Shown: positions 1-5,698, counted from the stretch's first letter. The stretch: DNA of 8,154 nt from Oxalobacteraceae bacterium (GCA_947487325.1 CANKWG010000099.1:1-8154), one strand, 5' to 3'. Numbers and translations: made by a program. Notes: generated from the sequence alone by a model not told the origin.

Positions 1-172
1 CGACTGCACCGGAACTGACCAGCACCACCTGCTTACCCAGGCGACGCAAATGCGCGATCTGATCCGCCCATTTGGCAATCGCCGCATGATCCAGACCGCG
101 ACCTTCGTTGGTGACGAGGGAAGATCCCACCTTAACGATTACGCGCTGTGCCTGCCGGATGATGGACTGCAT
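1..172 (-). CDS. proB: Glutamate 5-kinase, N-terminal fragment (continues beyond window start)
   Basis: Only the first 57 codons are in the window; the gene runs off the left edge. ProB phosphorylates L-glutamate with ATP in the cytoplasm, the first step of proline synthesis. The visible part carries the amino-acid-kinase N-terminus: the strand and glycine turn VIVKVGSSLVTNEG (residues 11-24), which binds phosphate, followed by GLD and the second conserved stretch VVLVSSGAV (49-57). The ATG at 172-170 begins 2 nt after the obgE stop codon. I see no good Shine-Dalgarno sequence before it, so translation is probably coupled to obgE. The order obgE-proB is usual in betaproteobacteria. A C-terminal PUA domain, present in many ProB proteins, would lie outside the window and cannot be judged. 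Confidence 0.95.
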   Translation of the reverse strand, partial: MQSIIRQAQRVIVKVGSSLVTNEGRGLDHAAIAKWADQIAHLRRLGKQVVLVSSGAV

Positions 173-174
173 GA

Positions 175-1281
175 TCAGTCAGCGAGTTTGAAACGGGGAT
201 CGTCGGCATCGATAGAGTCAATGCCCATGGCGACCTCAGCAAGACCGGATTGTTCGCGCTGTTCTTGCTGGCGTAGTGCGGCCAGATGCTCGTAGATTTC
301 CTTGACGAGCTCATCACAACCTTCGTGCGTGAGTGCCGAGATGCGAAACATCGGACCTTTCCAACCAAAGCGCTTGATGAAATCCTTTACCTTCTTATCA
401 CGCTCGTCTTCGGGCACCATGTCGAGCTTGTTCAGCACCAGCCAGCGCGGCTTGTCGAACAAGCTATCGTCATATTTTTTCAGCTCTTTTACGATGGCCT
501 TCGCTTCCTTGACCGGATCAACGTTCGCGTCAAATGGTGCAAGATCAACGATATGCAAAAGAAGTCGCGTACGCTGCAGGTGGCGAAGAAACTGCACACC
601 CAGACCTGCACCATCAGCCGCACCTTCGATCAGGCCGGGAATATCGGCAATGACAAAACTTTTTTCATGGCTCACGCGCACCATCCCCAAATTGGGGTGC
701 AAGGTCGTGAAGGGATAATCAGCAATTTTGGGGCGCGCGTTGGACACGGCAGCGATGAAGGTGGATTTACCAGCATTGGGCATGCCGAGCAAACCAACAT
801 CGGCCAGCACTTTGAGTTCGAGACGCAAGTCACGACGCTCGCCTTCTTTGCCATCAGTTTTCTGGCGGGGTGCGCGGTTGGTTGATGTTTTGAAATGGAT
901 ATTGCCCCAACCGCCTTCACCGCCCTTGGCGAGCAGCGCAACCTGACCGTGCTCAGTCAGATCGGCAACGATGGCGCCGTCGTTTTGATCGGCGATGAGT
1001 GTCCCCACCGGCATGCGCAAATAAATATCGTCCGCGCCTTTGCCGTAGCAATCCGAACCGCGGCCGTTTTCACCCCGCTTGGCGCGGTGCAGTTTTGCAA
1101 AACGATAGTCCACCAGGGTATTGATGTTGCGGTCAGCCACCGCGAAGATGCTGCCACCCTTGCCGCCGTCGCCGCCATCGGGGCCGCCGAACGGACGGAA
1201 TTTTTCGCGGCAAAACGACGCAACGCCGTTGCCGCCATCGCCGGCGACGACTTCGATTTTTGCTTCGTCAATGAACTTCAT
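175..1281 (-). CDS. obgE: Obg/CgtA family GTPase, ribosome-associated
   Basis: This 368-residue protein has the full length expected of a proteobacterial Obg. Residues 1-159 form the glycine-rich Obg fold, with runs such as GDGGNGVASF (14-23) and FGGPDGGDGGKGG (31-43). The G domain follows: G1 GMPNAGKST (166-174), G2 FTT (191-193), G3 DIPGL (213-217), G4 NKLD (284-287) and G5 SAL (315-317). The acidic tail after about residue 340 is of the variable type seen in the family. Obg proteins bind the 50S subunit and take part in late ribosome assembly and the (p)ppGpp-linked stress response. The gene lies between rpmA (70-nt gap containing a terminator-like hairpin) and proB (2-nt gap). The Shine-Dalgarno region is weak (GCGGCAG about 6 nt before the ATG), which suggests modest translation. 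The start MKFIDEAKIEV is the usual family start. Confidence 0.99.
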   Translation of the reverse strand: MKFIDEAKIEVVAGDGGNGVASFCREKFRPFGGPDGGDGGKGGSIFAVADRNINTLVDYRFAKLHRAKRGENGRGSDCYGKGADDIYLRMPVGTLIADQNDGAIVADLTEHGQVALLAKGGEGGWGNIHFKTSTNRAPRQKTDGKEGERRDLRLELKVLADVGLLGMPNAGKSTFIAAVSNARPKIADYPFTTLHPNLGMVRVSHEKSFVIADIPGLIEGAADGAGLGVQFLRHLQRTRLLLHIVDLAPFDANVDPVKEAKAIVKELKKYDDSLFDKPRWLVLNKLDMVPEDERDKKVKDFIKRFGWKGPMFRISALTHEGCDELVKEIYEHLAALRQQEQREQSGLAEVAMGIDSIDADDPRFKLAD

Positions 1282-1287
1282 GAGTTT

Positions 1288-1332
1288 CTGCCGCTATAAA
1301 GTAAAAAGGCCCTACCTGCGGCAGAGCCTTTT
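1288..1332 (-). terminator. Intrinsic terminator or attenuator-like hairpin between rpmA and obgE
   Basis: Read on the minus strand, AAAAGGC (1332-1326) pairs with GCCTTTT (1310-1304). Two more base pairs (1324-1323 with 1313-1312) lie beyond a single mismatch, and a T-run (1307-1303 on the complement) closes the structure. This is the shape of a weak intrinsic terminator. It lies downstream of rpmA and upstream of obgE in one operon, so partial termination would keep L21 and L27 levels above those of ObgE and ProB. The loop contains CTGCCGC (1324-1318), an exact complement of GCGGCAG (1294-1288) just before the obgE start codon. A competing or pseudoknot pairing is therefore possible. The structure is visible; the function is inferred. 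Confidence 0.6.
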
Positions 1333-1351
1333 CGCAGGATGTTCGCGTCGG

Positions 1352-1609
1352 TCAGGCCGGAACGACCATCACCAGATGACGCTTTTGCGCACCTTTGATC
1401 GCAAACTGGACTTTACCGTCCACGAGTGCAAACAGGGTGTGGTCTTTGCCCATGCCGACGTTCTCGCCTGCATGAAGCTTGGTGCCGCGCTGACGAACAA
1501 TGATGCCGCCTGCATTGATTGTCTGGCCGCCGTAGACCTTCACGCCCAGTCGTTTCGATTCTGAATCGCGGCCGTTACGAGTGGTACCGCCGCCTTTTTT
1601 GTGTGCCAT
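1352..1609 (-). CDS. rpmA: 50S ribosomal protein L27
   Basis: This 85-residue protein is full length for bacterial L27. It starts with the near-invariant MAHKKGGGTTRNGRDSESKR, whose basic glycine-rich N-terminus reaches toward the peptidyl transferase centre. The conserved core GVKVYGGQTINAGGIIVRQR follows, then GTKLHAGENVGMGKDHTLFA. It is a structural component of the large ribosomal subunit. The ATG is preceded by AGGAG with 6-nt spacing. It lies 38 nt downstream of rplU and is its invariable operon partner. A terminator-like hairpin follows before obgE. Confidence 0.99.
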   Translation of the reverse strand: MAHKKGGGTTRNGRDSESKRLGVKVYGGQTINAGGIIVRQRGTKLHAGENVGMGKDHTLFALVDGKVQFAIKGAQKRHLVMVVPA

Positions 1610-1647
1610 TTGGTGCTCCTGATGACGGGTTGAGTCGGATCAGCGGA

Positions 1648-1959
1648 TTAGCCGTTGATCGAGACAATCTGTAATTCGGTGTAGTTCTGACGATGACCCT
1701 GACGCTTCTGATAATGCTTGCGTCGACGCATCTTGAAAATCTTCACCTTGTCGTGGCGACCTTGCGCCACTACCGTAGCCAGCACCTTGGCACCCTGAAC
1801 CAGTGGCGAACCAAATTTGATGGTTTCACCGGCGCCTACTGCAAGCACCTGGTCCAGCGTGATTTCGGAGCCAATGTCTGCCGGTATCTGTTCTACTTTA
1901 AGTTTTTCACCAGCAGCAACCTTGTATTGTTTGCCACCGGTTTTTATGACCGCGTACAT
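1648..1959 (-). CDS. rplU: 50S ribosomal protein L21
   Basis: At 103 residues this is the standard length of bacterial L21. The N-terminus MYAVIKTGGKQYKV and the basic C-terminal stretch KIFKMRRRKHYQKRQGHRQ, which contacts 23S rRNA, are family hallmarks. It is a structural protein of the large subunit that binds 23S rRNA with L20. The ATG has GAGG 5 nt upstream. It is the first gene of the rplU-rpmA-obgE-proB operon. It is driven by the strong promoter at 2066-2094 through a leader of about 100 nt that holds a GC-rich hairpin. Ribosomal protein leaders often mediate feedback control, but this one is not matched here to a named leader family. Confidence 0.99.
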   Translation of the reverse strand: MYAVIKTGGKQYKVAAGEKLKVEQIPADIGSEITLDQVLAVGAGETIKFGSPLVQGAKVLATVVAQGRHDKVKIFKMRRRKHYQKRQGHRQNYTELQIVSING

Positions 1960-1991
1960 GGGAACCTCATTGATTGATCTATCGGGATACT

Positions 1992-2014
1992 GCCTCGGCG
2001 CCTGTGGAGGCGCC
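1992..2014 (-). promoter_or_regulatory. rplU leader hairpin with two mutually exclusive stems
   Basis: Two copies of the self-complementary hexamer GGCGCC (1997-2002 and 2009-2014) are separated by 6 nt, so they can form a 6-bp stem with a 6-nt loop in the rplU 5' leader. An overlapping alternative stem is possible between GCCTC (1992-1996) and GAGGC (2007-2011), and the two cannot coexist. On the plus strand the hairpin is followed by TTTTCTT (2015-2021), which looks like an intrinsic terminator pointing away from rplU. It may therefore stop antisense transcription instead of, or as well as, controlling rplU. The element sits between the predicted start of transcription and the rplU ribosome binding site. 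Confidence 0.45.
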
Positions 2015-2065
2015 TTTTCTTGCCCGGCCTAGCGAAAAGCCGATGCCAATTCGGGAAAACCCCAA

Positions 2066-2094
2066 ATTATACATAGACTTAGCACGCCGGTCAA
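2066..2094 (-). promoter_or_regulatory. Sigma-70 promoter of the rplU-rpmA-obgE-proB operon
   Basis: On the minus strand there is a perfect -10 box TATAAT (2071-2066). Exactly 17 nt upstream is a -35 box TTGACC (2094-2089), matching five of six consensus positions. This is the best promoter in the window and fits the high demand for ribosomal proteins. Transcription should start near 2059, giving a leader of about 100 nt before the rplU ATG. Confidence 0.85.
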
Positions 2095-2175
2095 AGTGCA
2101 ATTGCGGCCCATTTTAGAGGGTTCTAATGCCCGGACCAAACCGGAAGCCGGCGCTAGGATACTGGGGCACCGGCG

Positions 2176-2181
2176 TATAAT
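2176..2181 (+). promoter_or_regulatory. Probable -10 box for ispB
   Basis: A perfect TATAAT lies 33 nt before the ispB GTG start. No recognisable -35 hexamer is present at 16-18 bp spacing, and there is no TGn extension. Transcription would start near 2188 with a leader of roughly 26 nt. The 255-bp divergent gap 1960-2214 thus holds this box, the rplU promoter and the rplU leader; nothing else is evident in it. Confidence 0.5.
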
Positions 2182-2214
2182 CCCGCACTTTCACTGATTC
2201 CCAGTCCATTTATC

Positions 2215-3201
2215 GTGTCCGTCTCCCAAACCGCGCCCCAAAACCAGCCTTTGAGCGTCATCGCGGCGGACATGCAGGCGGTCGATGCCGCCATCCGCGC
2301 CCAACTGCACTCCGATGTACCGCTGGTCAGCCAGATCGCCGACTACATCATCAGCGCCGGCGGCAAACGGATCAGGCCGGCACTGGTGCTGCTGATGGCC
2401 AATGCCTGGGGCTACCGGGGCGATGCCCACTTCAAGCTAGCCGCCGTCATTGAATTCATTCACACCGCTACCCTGCTGCATGACGATGTGGTCGATGAGT
2501 CCGATCTGCGGCGCGGACGGCAGACCGCAAATGCACTTTTTGGCAATGCCGCCTCCGTGCTGGTCGGCGACTTTGTCTATTCCCGCGCATTCCAGATGAT
2601 GGTCTCGGTTCAGAATATGCGGGTCATGCAAATTCTGGCAGATGCAACTAACGTCATCGCCGAAGGGGAAGTTCTGCAGCTGATGAACATGCATGATCCT
2701 GATGTGACCGAAGCGCGCTATCTGCAAGTCATACGCTCCAAGACGGCCAAGCTGTTCGAAGCGGCCACCGAGCTGGGCAGCCTGCTCGCCGGCGCAACCG
2801 AAGACCAAATCGCTGCCTCTGCCGAATATGGCCGCTCGCTGGGCACCGCTTTTCAACTCATTGATGATGTGCTCGATTATTCAGGCAATCAGAGCGACAT
2901 TGGCAAAAATGTCGGCGATGACCTGCGCGAAGGCAAGCCAACGCTACCCCTGATCTATCTGATGCAGCACGGTAGCGAACAACAACGCGAGCTCGTGCGG
3001 CAATGCATTTCCCAAGGTGACGAAGCGCACTTCGACGAAATACTGGCCGCCATCACCAGCTCCGGTGCCCTGGAATACACGCGCCAGCAGGCCGAAAGCG
3101 CAGCTCAGCGCGCGAAAGACTCGATACAGGGGCTACCCGAAGGTAATTACAAAGAAGCCCTGATTGCGCTGGCCAGCTTTGCCGTCGAGCGCAATCACTG
3201 A
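2215..3201 (+). CDS. ispB: Long-chain polyprenyl (octaprenyl-type) diphosphate synthase
   Basis: This 328-residue trans-prenyltransferase condenses isopentenyl diphosphate units onto farnesyl diphosphate, making the side-chain precursor of ubiquinone. Visible motifs are GGKRIRP (49-55), the first aspartate-rich motif DDVVD (90-94) within TLLHDDVVDESD, GNAASVLVGDF (110-120), EGEVLQL (150-156), the second aspartate-rich motif DDVLD (217-221), and KNVGDDLREGKPTLPL (231-246). These are close to Escherichia coli IspB as I recall it, and the length agrees. The start is GTG, 33 nt after a TATAAT box, with no clear Shine-Dalgarno sequence. A downstream ATG (Met20) would also leave the catalytic core intact. 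Divergence from rplU is the usual arrangement in proteobacteria. The final chain length (seven, eight or nine units) cannot be read from the sequence alone. Confidence 0.97.
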   Translation: MSVSQTAPQNQPLSVIAADMQAVDAAIRAQLHSDVPLVSQIADYIISAGGKRIRPALVLLMANAWGYRGDAHFKLAAVIEFIHTATLLHDDVVDESDLRRGRQTANALFGNAASVLVGDFVYSRAFQMMVSVQNMRVMQILADATNVIAEGEVLQLMNMHDPDVTEARYLQVIRSKTAKLFEAATELGSLLAGATEDQIAASAEYGRSLGTAFQLIDDVLDYSGNQSDIGKNVGDDLREGKPTLPLIYLMQHGSEQQRELVRQCISQGDEAHFDEILAAITSSGALEYTRQQAESAAQRAKDSIQGLPEGNYKEALIALASFAVERNH

Positions 3202-3219
3202 GCTAGAGCCTCGCCAGAG

Positions 3220-3912
3220 TCAAGCGCCCCTGCTGATGATTTTTGCTTTTAACTCCTGATACTCGGCATCACTGATCACGCCGGTGTCGAAAAGTTTTTT
3301 CGCTTTTTCAAGGCTGGCGAACAAATCACCCTCATCTGATTTCGGCGCACCCTGACCACCCACATTCACCACAGACGCACCACTCATCGCGCGCTTTTCC
3401 TCAAGATCACGAATTCGATTCTTCTCTTCCCACTCCTGCTCTTGGGCCTGCGCGTGCGAGTAGATGGTGGATGCCACCGAACTCTGCAGACCGTCGATGG
3501 TGATGTCTTTATTACCAGATCGGACAACAAGATCCAGCTTCGCACCAAAAATGTTAGGAATAATGTTTTCTGACATTCCCGCGTCATGCAAGTCTTTCCA
3601 CTGGTAGTCTTTCATGTCGAAACCACCCAGCCGCGAGCGTCGAATTTCAATCAATCGGCTACTGGTAATCGCCACCAACATACGACGGGTGAACAAGGCG
3701 AACAAACGCTGCTGCAATCCAGAGGCGATAACGGCCTCATCTTTCATCAGCACGCTTTGCAGCTTTGCTTGCGCTTTCTGAACACGCGCTTCGCCCCCCA
3801 CAAAAACCAGCCAGTAGTAAAGCGGGAACAGAATCAATCCATAACCTTGGGTACCCACGGCAATCAAGCCCCAAATAGCGATGAACTGAATTATCTTTAT
3901 TACGCCACCCAT
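3220..3912 (-). CDS. Membrane-anchored protein with PH-like region and C-terminal SHOCT motif
   Basis: The start is placed at the ATG at 3912, giving 230 residues, because AGGGAG (3925-3920) lies 7 nt before it; an in-frame ATG seven codons upstream lacks such a site. Residues 4-40 are hydrophobic and form one membrane span or a tight hairpin (IKIIQFIAIWGLIAVG, then GLILFPLYYWLVFV). Residues about 52-150 resemble a bacterial PH domain, with the pattern LLVAITSSRLIEI-type strand (78-90) and later IFGAKLDLVV (121-130). A charged, probably coiled-coil segment follows (about 153-176), then a linker. The C-terminal LEKAKKLFDTGVISDAEYQ (201-219) is a typical SHOCT motif. SHOCT motifs are short oligomerisation modules found at the ends of many otherwise unrelated proteins. 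No catalytic residues are seen and the role is unknown. It converges on ispB with 18 nt between the stop codons. Confidence 0.85.
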   Translation of the reverse strand: MGGVIKIIQFIAIWGLIAVGTQGYGLILFPLYYWLVFVGGEARVQKAQAKLQSVLMKDEAVIASGLQQRLFALFTRRMLVAITSSRLIEIRRSRLGGFDMKDYQWKDLHDAGMSENIIPNIFGAKLDLVVRSGNKDITIDGLQSSVASTIYSHAQAQEQEWEEKNRIRDLEEKRAMSGASVVNVGGQGAPKSDEGDLFASLEKAKKLFDTGVISDAEYQELKAKIISRGA

Positions 3913-3919
3913 CAGATTT

Positions 3920-3925
3920 CTCCCT
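3920..3925 (-). promoter_or_regulatory. Ribosome binding site fixing the start of the SHOCT protein
   Basis: AGGGAG on the minus strand ends 7 nt before the ATG at 3912, supporting the shorter start. The gap from here to 4039, upstream toward the tautomerase gene, shows no convincing promoter or terminator. Confidence 0.7.
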
Positions 3926-4039
3926 TCTGTCATTCAGACTGCTATTTTTAATTACGTGCCATTGGGAATTGAGCCCTACCTTGGGAAAAAGCGGTGTTTT
4001 GTTTATCCACTGATTGAGTAGCGCGAACTTGAACACCAA

Positions 4040-4426
4040 TCACGTCGGCCCGTACTGCATCTCGCCGTTACCAAAAGACCAATTCTCTTTATTCACCTCA
4101 ATCAGACTGATGAATACATCCTGCTTGCGCATACCAAGCTCAGCGGCAAGATCATCGGCAATACGCTGATAGAATTTTTTCTTGAGCTCAGTGGTACGCC
4201 CCTGATTCAAGGTGATTTGTATAAACACGATGCGGTCGGAGTAATCAATACCCAGATAACTCGTCGGAATATTGATTTCATCGGCTTGATGCTGACTGAT
4301 GATCTGGAATTTATCATCGGTGGGTACCGATATTTCACTGAGCATGGCGCGGTAAACAAGCTCACCGACGGCACGGCCGAATCCGGGTTCGTGGCCGGGA
4401 CCGATATCTATTCTGACGAGTGGCAT
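4040..4426 (-). CDS. Tautomerase family protein (4-oxalocrotonate tautomerase superfamily, Tautomerase_2 type)
   Basis: The start is set at the ATG at 4426, giving 128 residues beginning Met-Pro-Leu-Val. Loss of the initiator Met exposes the N-terminal proline that acts as catalytic base in this superfamily. AAGGAG lies about 4 nt before this ATG. The open frame extends 26 codons further upstream, but that part has no family likeness and would bury the proline. Further conserved-looking stretches are DDKFQIISQH (38-47), SYLGIDYSDRIVFIQITLN (56-74), GRT (76-78), DVFISLIEV (103-111) and the C-terminal ENWSFGNGE (114-122). Proteins of this kind are about 125-130 residues, probably a fusion of two beta-alpha-beta units. 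The substrate is unknown. It lies upstream of the SHOCT gene on the same strand with a 127-nt gap, so co-transcription is possible but not shown. Confidence 0.9.
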   Translation of the reverse strand: MPLVRIDIGPGHEPGFGRAVGELVYRAMLSEISVPTDDKFQIISQHQADEINIPTSYLGIDYSDRIVFIQITLNQGRTTELKKKFYQRIADDLAAELGMRKQDVFISLIEVNKENWSFGNGEMQYGPT

Positions 4427-4430
4427 GAGT

Positions 4431-4436
4431 CTCCTT
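4431..4436 (-). promoter_or_regulatory. Ribosome binding site fixing the tautomerase start
   Basis: AAGGAG on the minus strand lies just upstream of the ATG at 4426, at slightly short spacing. Together with the Met-Pro start it argues against the longer reading frame that begins at 4504. Confidence 0.7.
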
Positions 4437-4499
4437 GCAAGGGTGGTCTGCGGTTGAAAAGCCGTGAGGATACCGGAAGCGCGCACGGCTGATCTGATT

Positions 4500-4529
4500 T
4501 TCAAAGGCTGGGCAGACTGGGCCTATAAT
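4500..4529 (+). promoter_or_regulatory. Sigma-70 promoter of the small secreted protein gene
   Basis: A perfect TATAAT (4524-4529) is preceded at 18 bp by TTCAAA (4500-4505), which matches four of six -35 positions. Transcription should start near 4536, about 28 nt before the ATG at 4564. The in-frame ATG at 4528 overlaps this -10 box and so would lie upstream of the transcript, excluding it as the start. Confidence 0.7.
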
Positions 4530-4563
4530 GATTTCTCATTCAGGACAGAAACGGGAGCACGTC

Positions 4564-4827
4564 ATGACCCAAACCCGCCGGATACTCGCCGCAACGCTCT
4601 GCGCCCTCGCCCTTTCGGCATTAGCGCAGGCGGCCGACAAAGAACAAAAATCCGAATCCCCACAGCCAACTCAGGCGGCGCCCGAGGGCAAACGCCCCTC
4701 AATGGCAGACATGCCCTTCATGAAAGAGGAAGCCAAACGACTGGCGGCGCTGATGGAGCGACTGCAAAAGGAAACCGATCCCGCAGAACGCCGCAAAATC
4801 ATGGCGGAGACAAGCTGCACTCAGTAA
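4564..4827 (+). CDS. Small exported protein of unknown function
   Basis: The 87-residue product begins at the ATG at 4564, chosen because GGGAG (4553-4557) lies 6 nt before it and a promoter lies just upstream. Residues 1-23 form a Sec signal peptide: basic start TQTRR, then a hydrophobic core with cleavage expected after ALAQA (19-23). No lipobox is seen. The mature part has a polar Lys/Glu/Gln/Pro linker (about 25-45), then a charged helix-forming region with MADMPFMKEEAKRLAALMER and QKETDPAERRKIMAE. This Met-rich then DPAERRKIMAE pattern resembles small periplasmic proteins annotated as hypothetical in betaproteobacteria (from memory). The last residues, TSCTQ, break the helical pattern and may reflect a frameshifted or shortened C-terminus. 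The gene converges on the adhesin-E-like gene, and its function is not recognised. Confidence 0.75.
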   Translation: MTQTRRILAATLCALALSALAQAADKEQKSESPQPTQAAPEGKRPSMADMPFMKEEAKRLAALMERLQKETDPAERRKIMAETSCTQ

Positions 4828-4888
4828 GGTGAGCGCGATGTTGAGGCGGAGTTAGGGGCTCCTGAATGTTATTGAAATGTCAGGCACA

Positions 4889-4912
4889 GCGCTGATTAAA
4901 ATTTTTCAGTGC
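4889..4912. terminator. Hairpin between convergent genes, possible two-way terminator
   Basis: GCGCTGA (4889-4895) and TCAGTGC (4906-4912) form a 7-bp stem with one G-T wobble around the AT-rich loop TTAAAATTTT. It lies in the 121-bp gap between the stops of two convergent genes, where a shared terminator would be expected. The A/T tracts lie in the loop and not after the stem, so it does not meet the classic form. Confidence 0.3.
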
Positions 4913-4923
4913 GCGAACTAATT

Positions 4924-4953
4924 TCACGAATACTCATGTCACGAACACTCACT
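4924..4953. repeat. Imperfect 15-bp tandem repeat at the end of the adhesin-E-like gene
   Basis: TCACGAATACTCATG (4924-4938) and TCACGAACACTCACT (4939-4953) match at 12 of 15 positions. The second copy covers the stop codon of the gene on the minus strand. It is most simply a small local duplication; no function is evident. Confidence 0.4.
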
Positions 4954-5329
4954 TCTCACACACCATCCTGAAACCACCCTTGGCGCCAGGATTTTTTGAC
5001 ACCGACTGCCATTCTCCGGGCGTATCCACGGTACCCATCTTTGCGCCGGTGGCCATTTTGCCTTTGAAAACCACATAGCCCAGCATGCGCGCAGATTCGT
5101 CCTTGCAATCGTATTCTTTATGGATCTTCATTGACAGCATGCCCTCTGGAGAGGGCGTGCGGTAGGTTTGGATTTCCCAGACCTTGCGAAAGCGCCCGCC
5201 ACCGCCCATCGTACTCGTATCGATGTACACCTCCGTGCCACGAATATTTTCAAAGACCTTCACCAGCTCCGCCTGACTTAGCGGCGTGATGAAGAGCAGT
5301 GGTACTGCGAGGAGCAAAGCGTGCCTCAT
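4949..5329 (-). CDS. Secreted protein resembling surface-adhesin protein E
   Basis: This 126-residue protein starts with a clear signal peptide (MRHALLLAVPLLFITPLSQA, cleavage expected after residue 20). The mature domain of about 105 residues has the layout of the adhesin E-like family: an early strand VYIDTSTM (34-41), the central VRKVWEI-like strand (RKVWEIQTY, 48-56), a Lys/Tyr-rich strand ending in EYDC (72-75), and a late W107 followed by C-terminal C124. C75 and C124 probably form a disulfide in the periplasm. The best-known member is Haemophilus influenzae protein E. Most environmental relatives are small exported proteins of unknown role, so adhesion should not be assumed. GGAG lies 8 nt before the ATG. 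The gene follows the cytochrome c gene by 30 nt on the same strand, suggesting one transcript. Confidence 0.8.
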   Translation of the reverse strand: MRHALLLAVPLLFITPLSQAELVKVFENIRGTEVYIDTSTMGGGGRFRKVWEIQTYRTPSPEGMLSMKIHKEYDCKDESARMLGYVVFKGKMATGAKMGTVDTPGEWQSVSKNPGAKGGFRMVCEK

Positions 5330-5359
5330 TGATTGTTCTCCATAAATGACTTGCTTAAA

Positions 5360-5698
5360 TCAGGGTGCGCCGGCGAGTATCCAGCGGGCGAGCAGCGCAG
5401 CGTCGGTCGGATCAAGTCCCGCGTACGGCGGGTGGGCCATCTGGCCCCAGCGACCTTCGCAGCCCTCGATGATACGTTTAGCCACTTCAGCACTCACTTT
5501 TTTACCCTTGTAACGAGCGGCTATTTCCTTGAGCGCCGGGCCAACGCCCCGCAAGGACGCATCGTGGCAGTTGGCGCAACCATTGTCAGAAAACGCCGAC
5601 TTTGCTGCGGTAACGTCAGCCGGCTTCATCTGTGCCTGTACTAGGGTCGTGGACATCAACAACATCAATCCTGCTGCCATTTTAAGTGATGTATTCAC
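5360..5698 (-). CDS. Periplasmic class I c-type cytochrome (c551/c552-like) with an unusual distal ligand region
   Basis: The start is taken as the GTG at 5698 because AGGGAGG (5710-5704) lies 5 nt before it, giving 112 residues. An ATG six codons upstream gives 118 residues but lies upstream of that ribosome binding site. A signal peptide (NTSLKMAAGLMLLMSTTLVQA region) precedes a heme c domain of about 85 residues. Numbering from the GTG, the heme site is CANCH (41-45), followed by GVGPALKEIAARYKG as in small electron-transfer cytochromes. In P. aeruginosa c551 the axial Met sits in WGPIPMPP. Here the stretch is WGQMAHPP, placing His89 at that position with Met87 two residues earlier. An extra Cys (80) lies just before it. 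It probably carries single electrons in the periplasm; its partners are unknown. The adhesin-E-like gene lies 30 nt downstream. Confidence 0.93.
   Translation of the reverse strand: MNTSLKMAAGLMLLMSTTLVQAQMKPADVTAAKSAFSDNGCANCHDASLRGVGPALKEIAARYKGKKVSAEVAKRIIEGCEGRWGQMAHPPYAGLDPTDAALLARWILAGAP

Noticed and set aside
286..885. 199-codon open frame on the plus strand, plus several other frames opposite obgE
   Set aside because: They are antisense to a fully convincing obgE, lack family likeness and ribosome binding sites, and arise from the GC-biased codon use of obgE.
4427..4504. 26-residue N-terminal extension of the tautomerase
   Set aside because: A ribosome binding site precedes the internal Met-Pro start, and the catalytic proline must be N-terminal.
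4528..4563. Upstream ATG for the small exported protein
   Set aside because: It overlaps the -10 box TATAAT and would lie upstream of the transcript; the ATG at 4564 has the ribosome binding site and begins a signal peptide.
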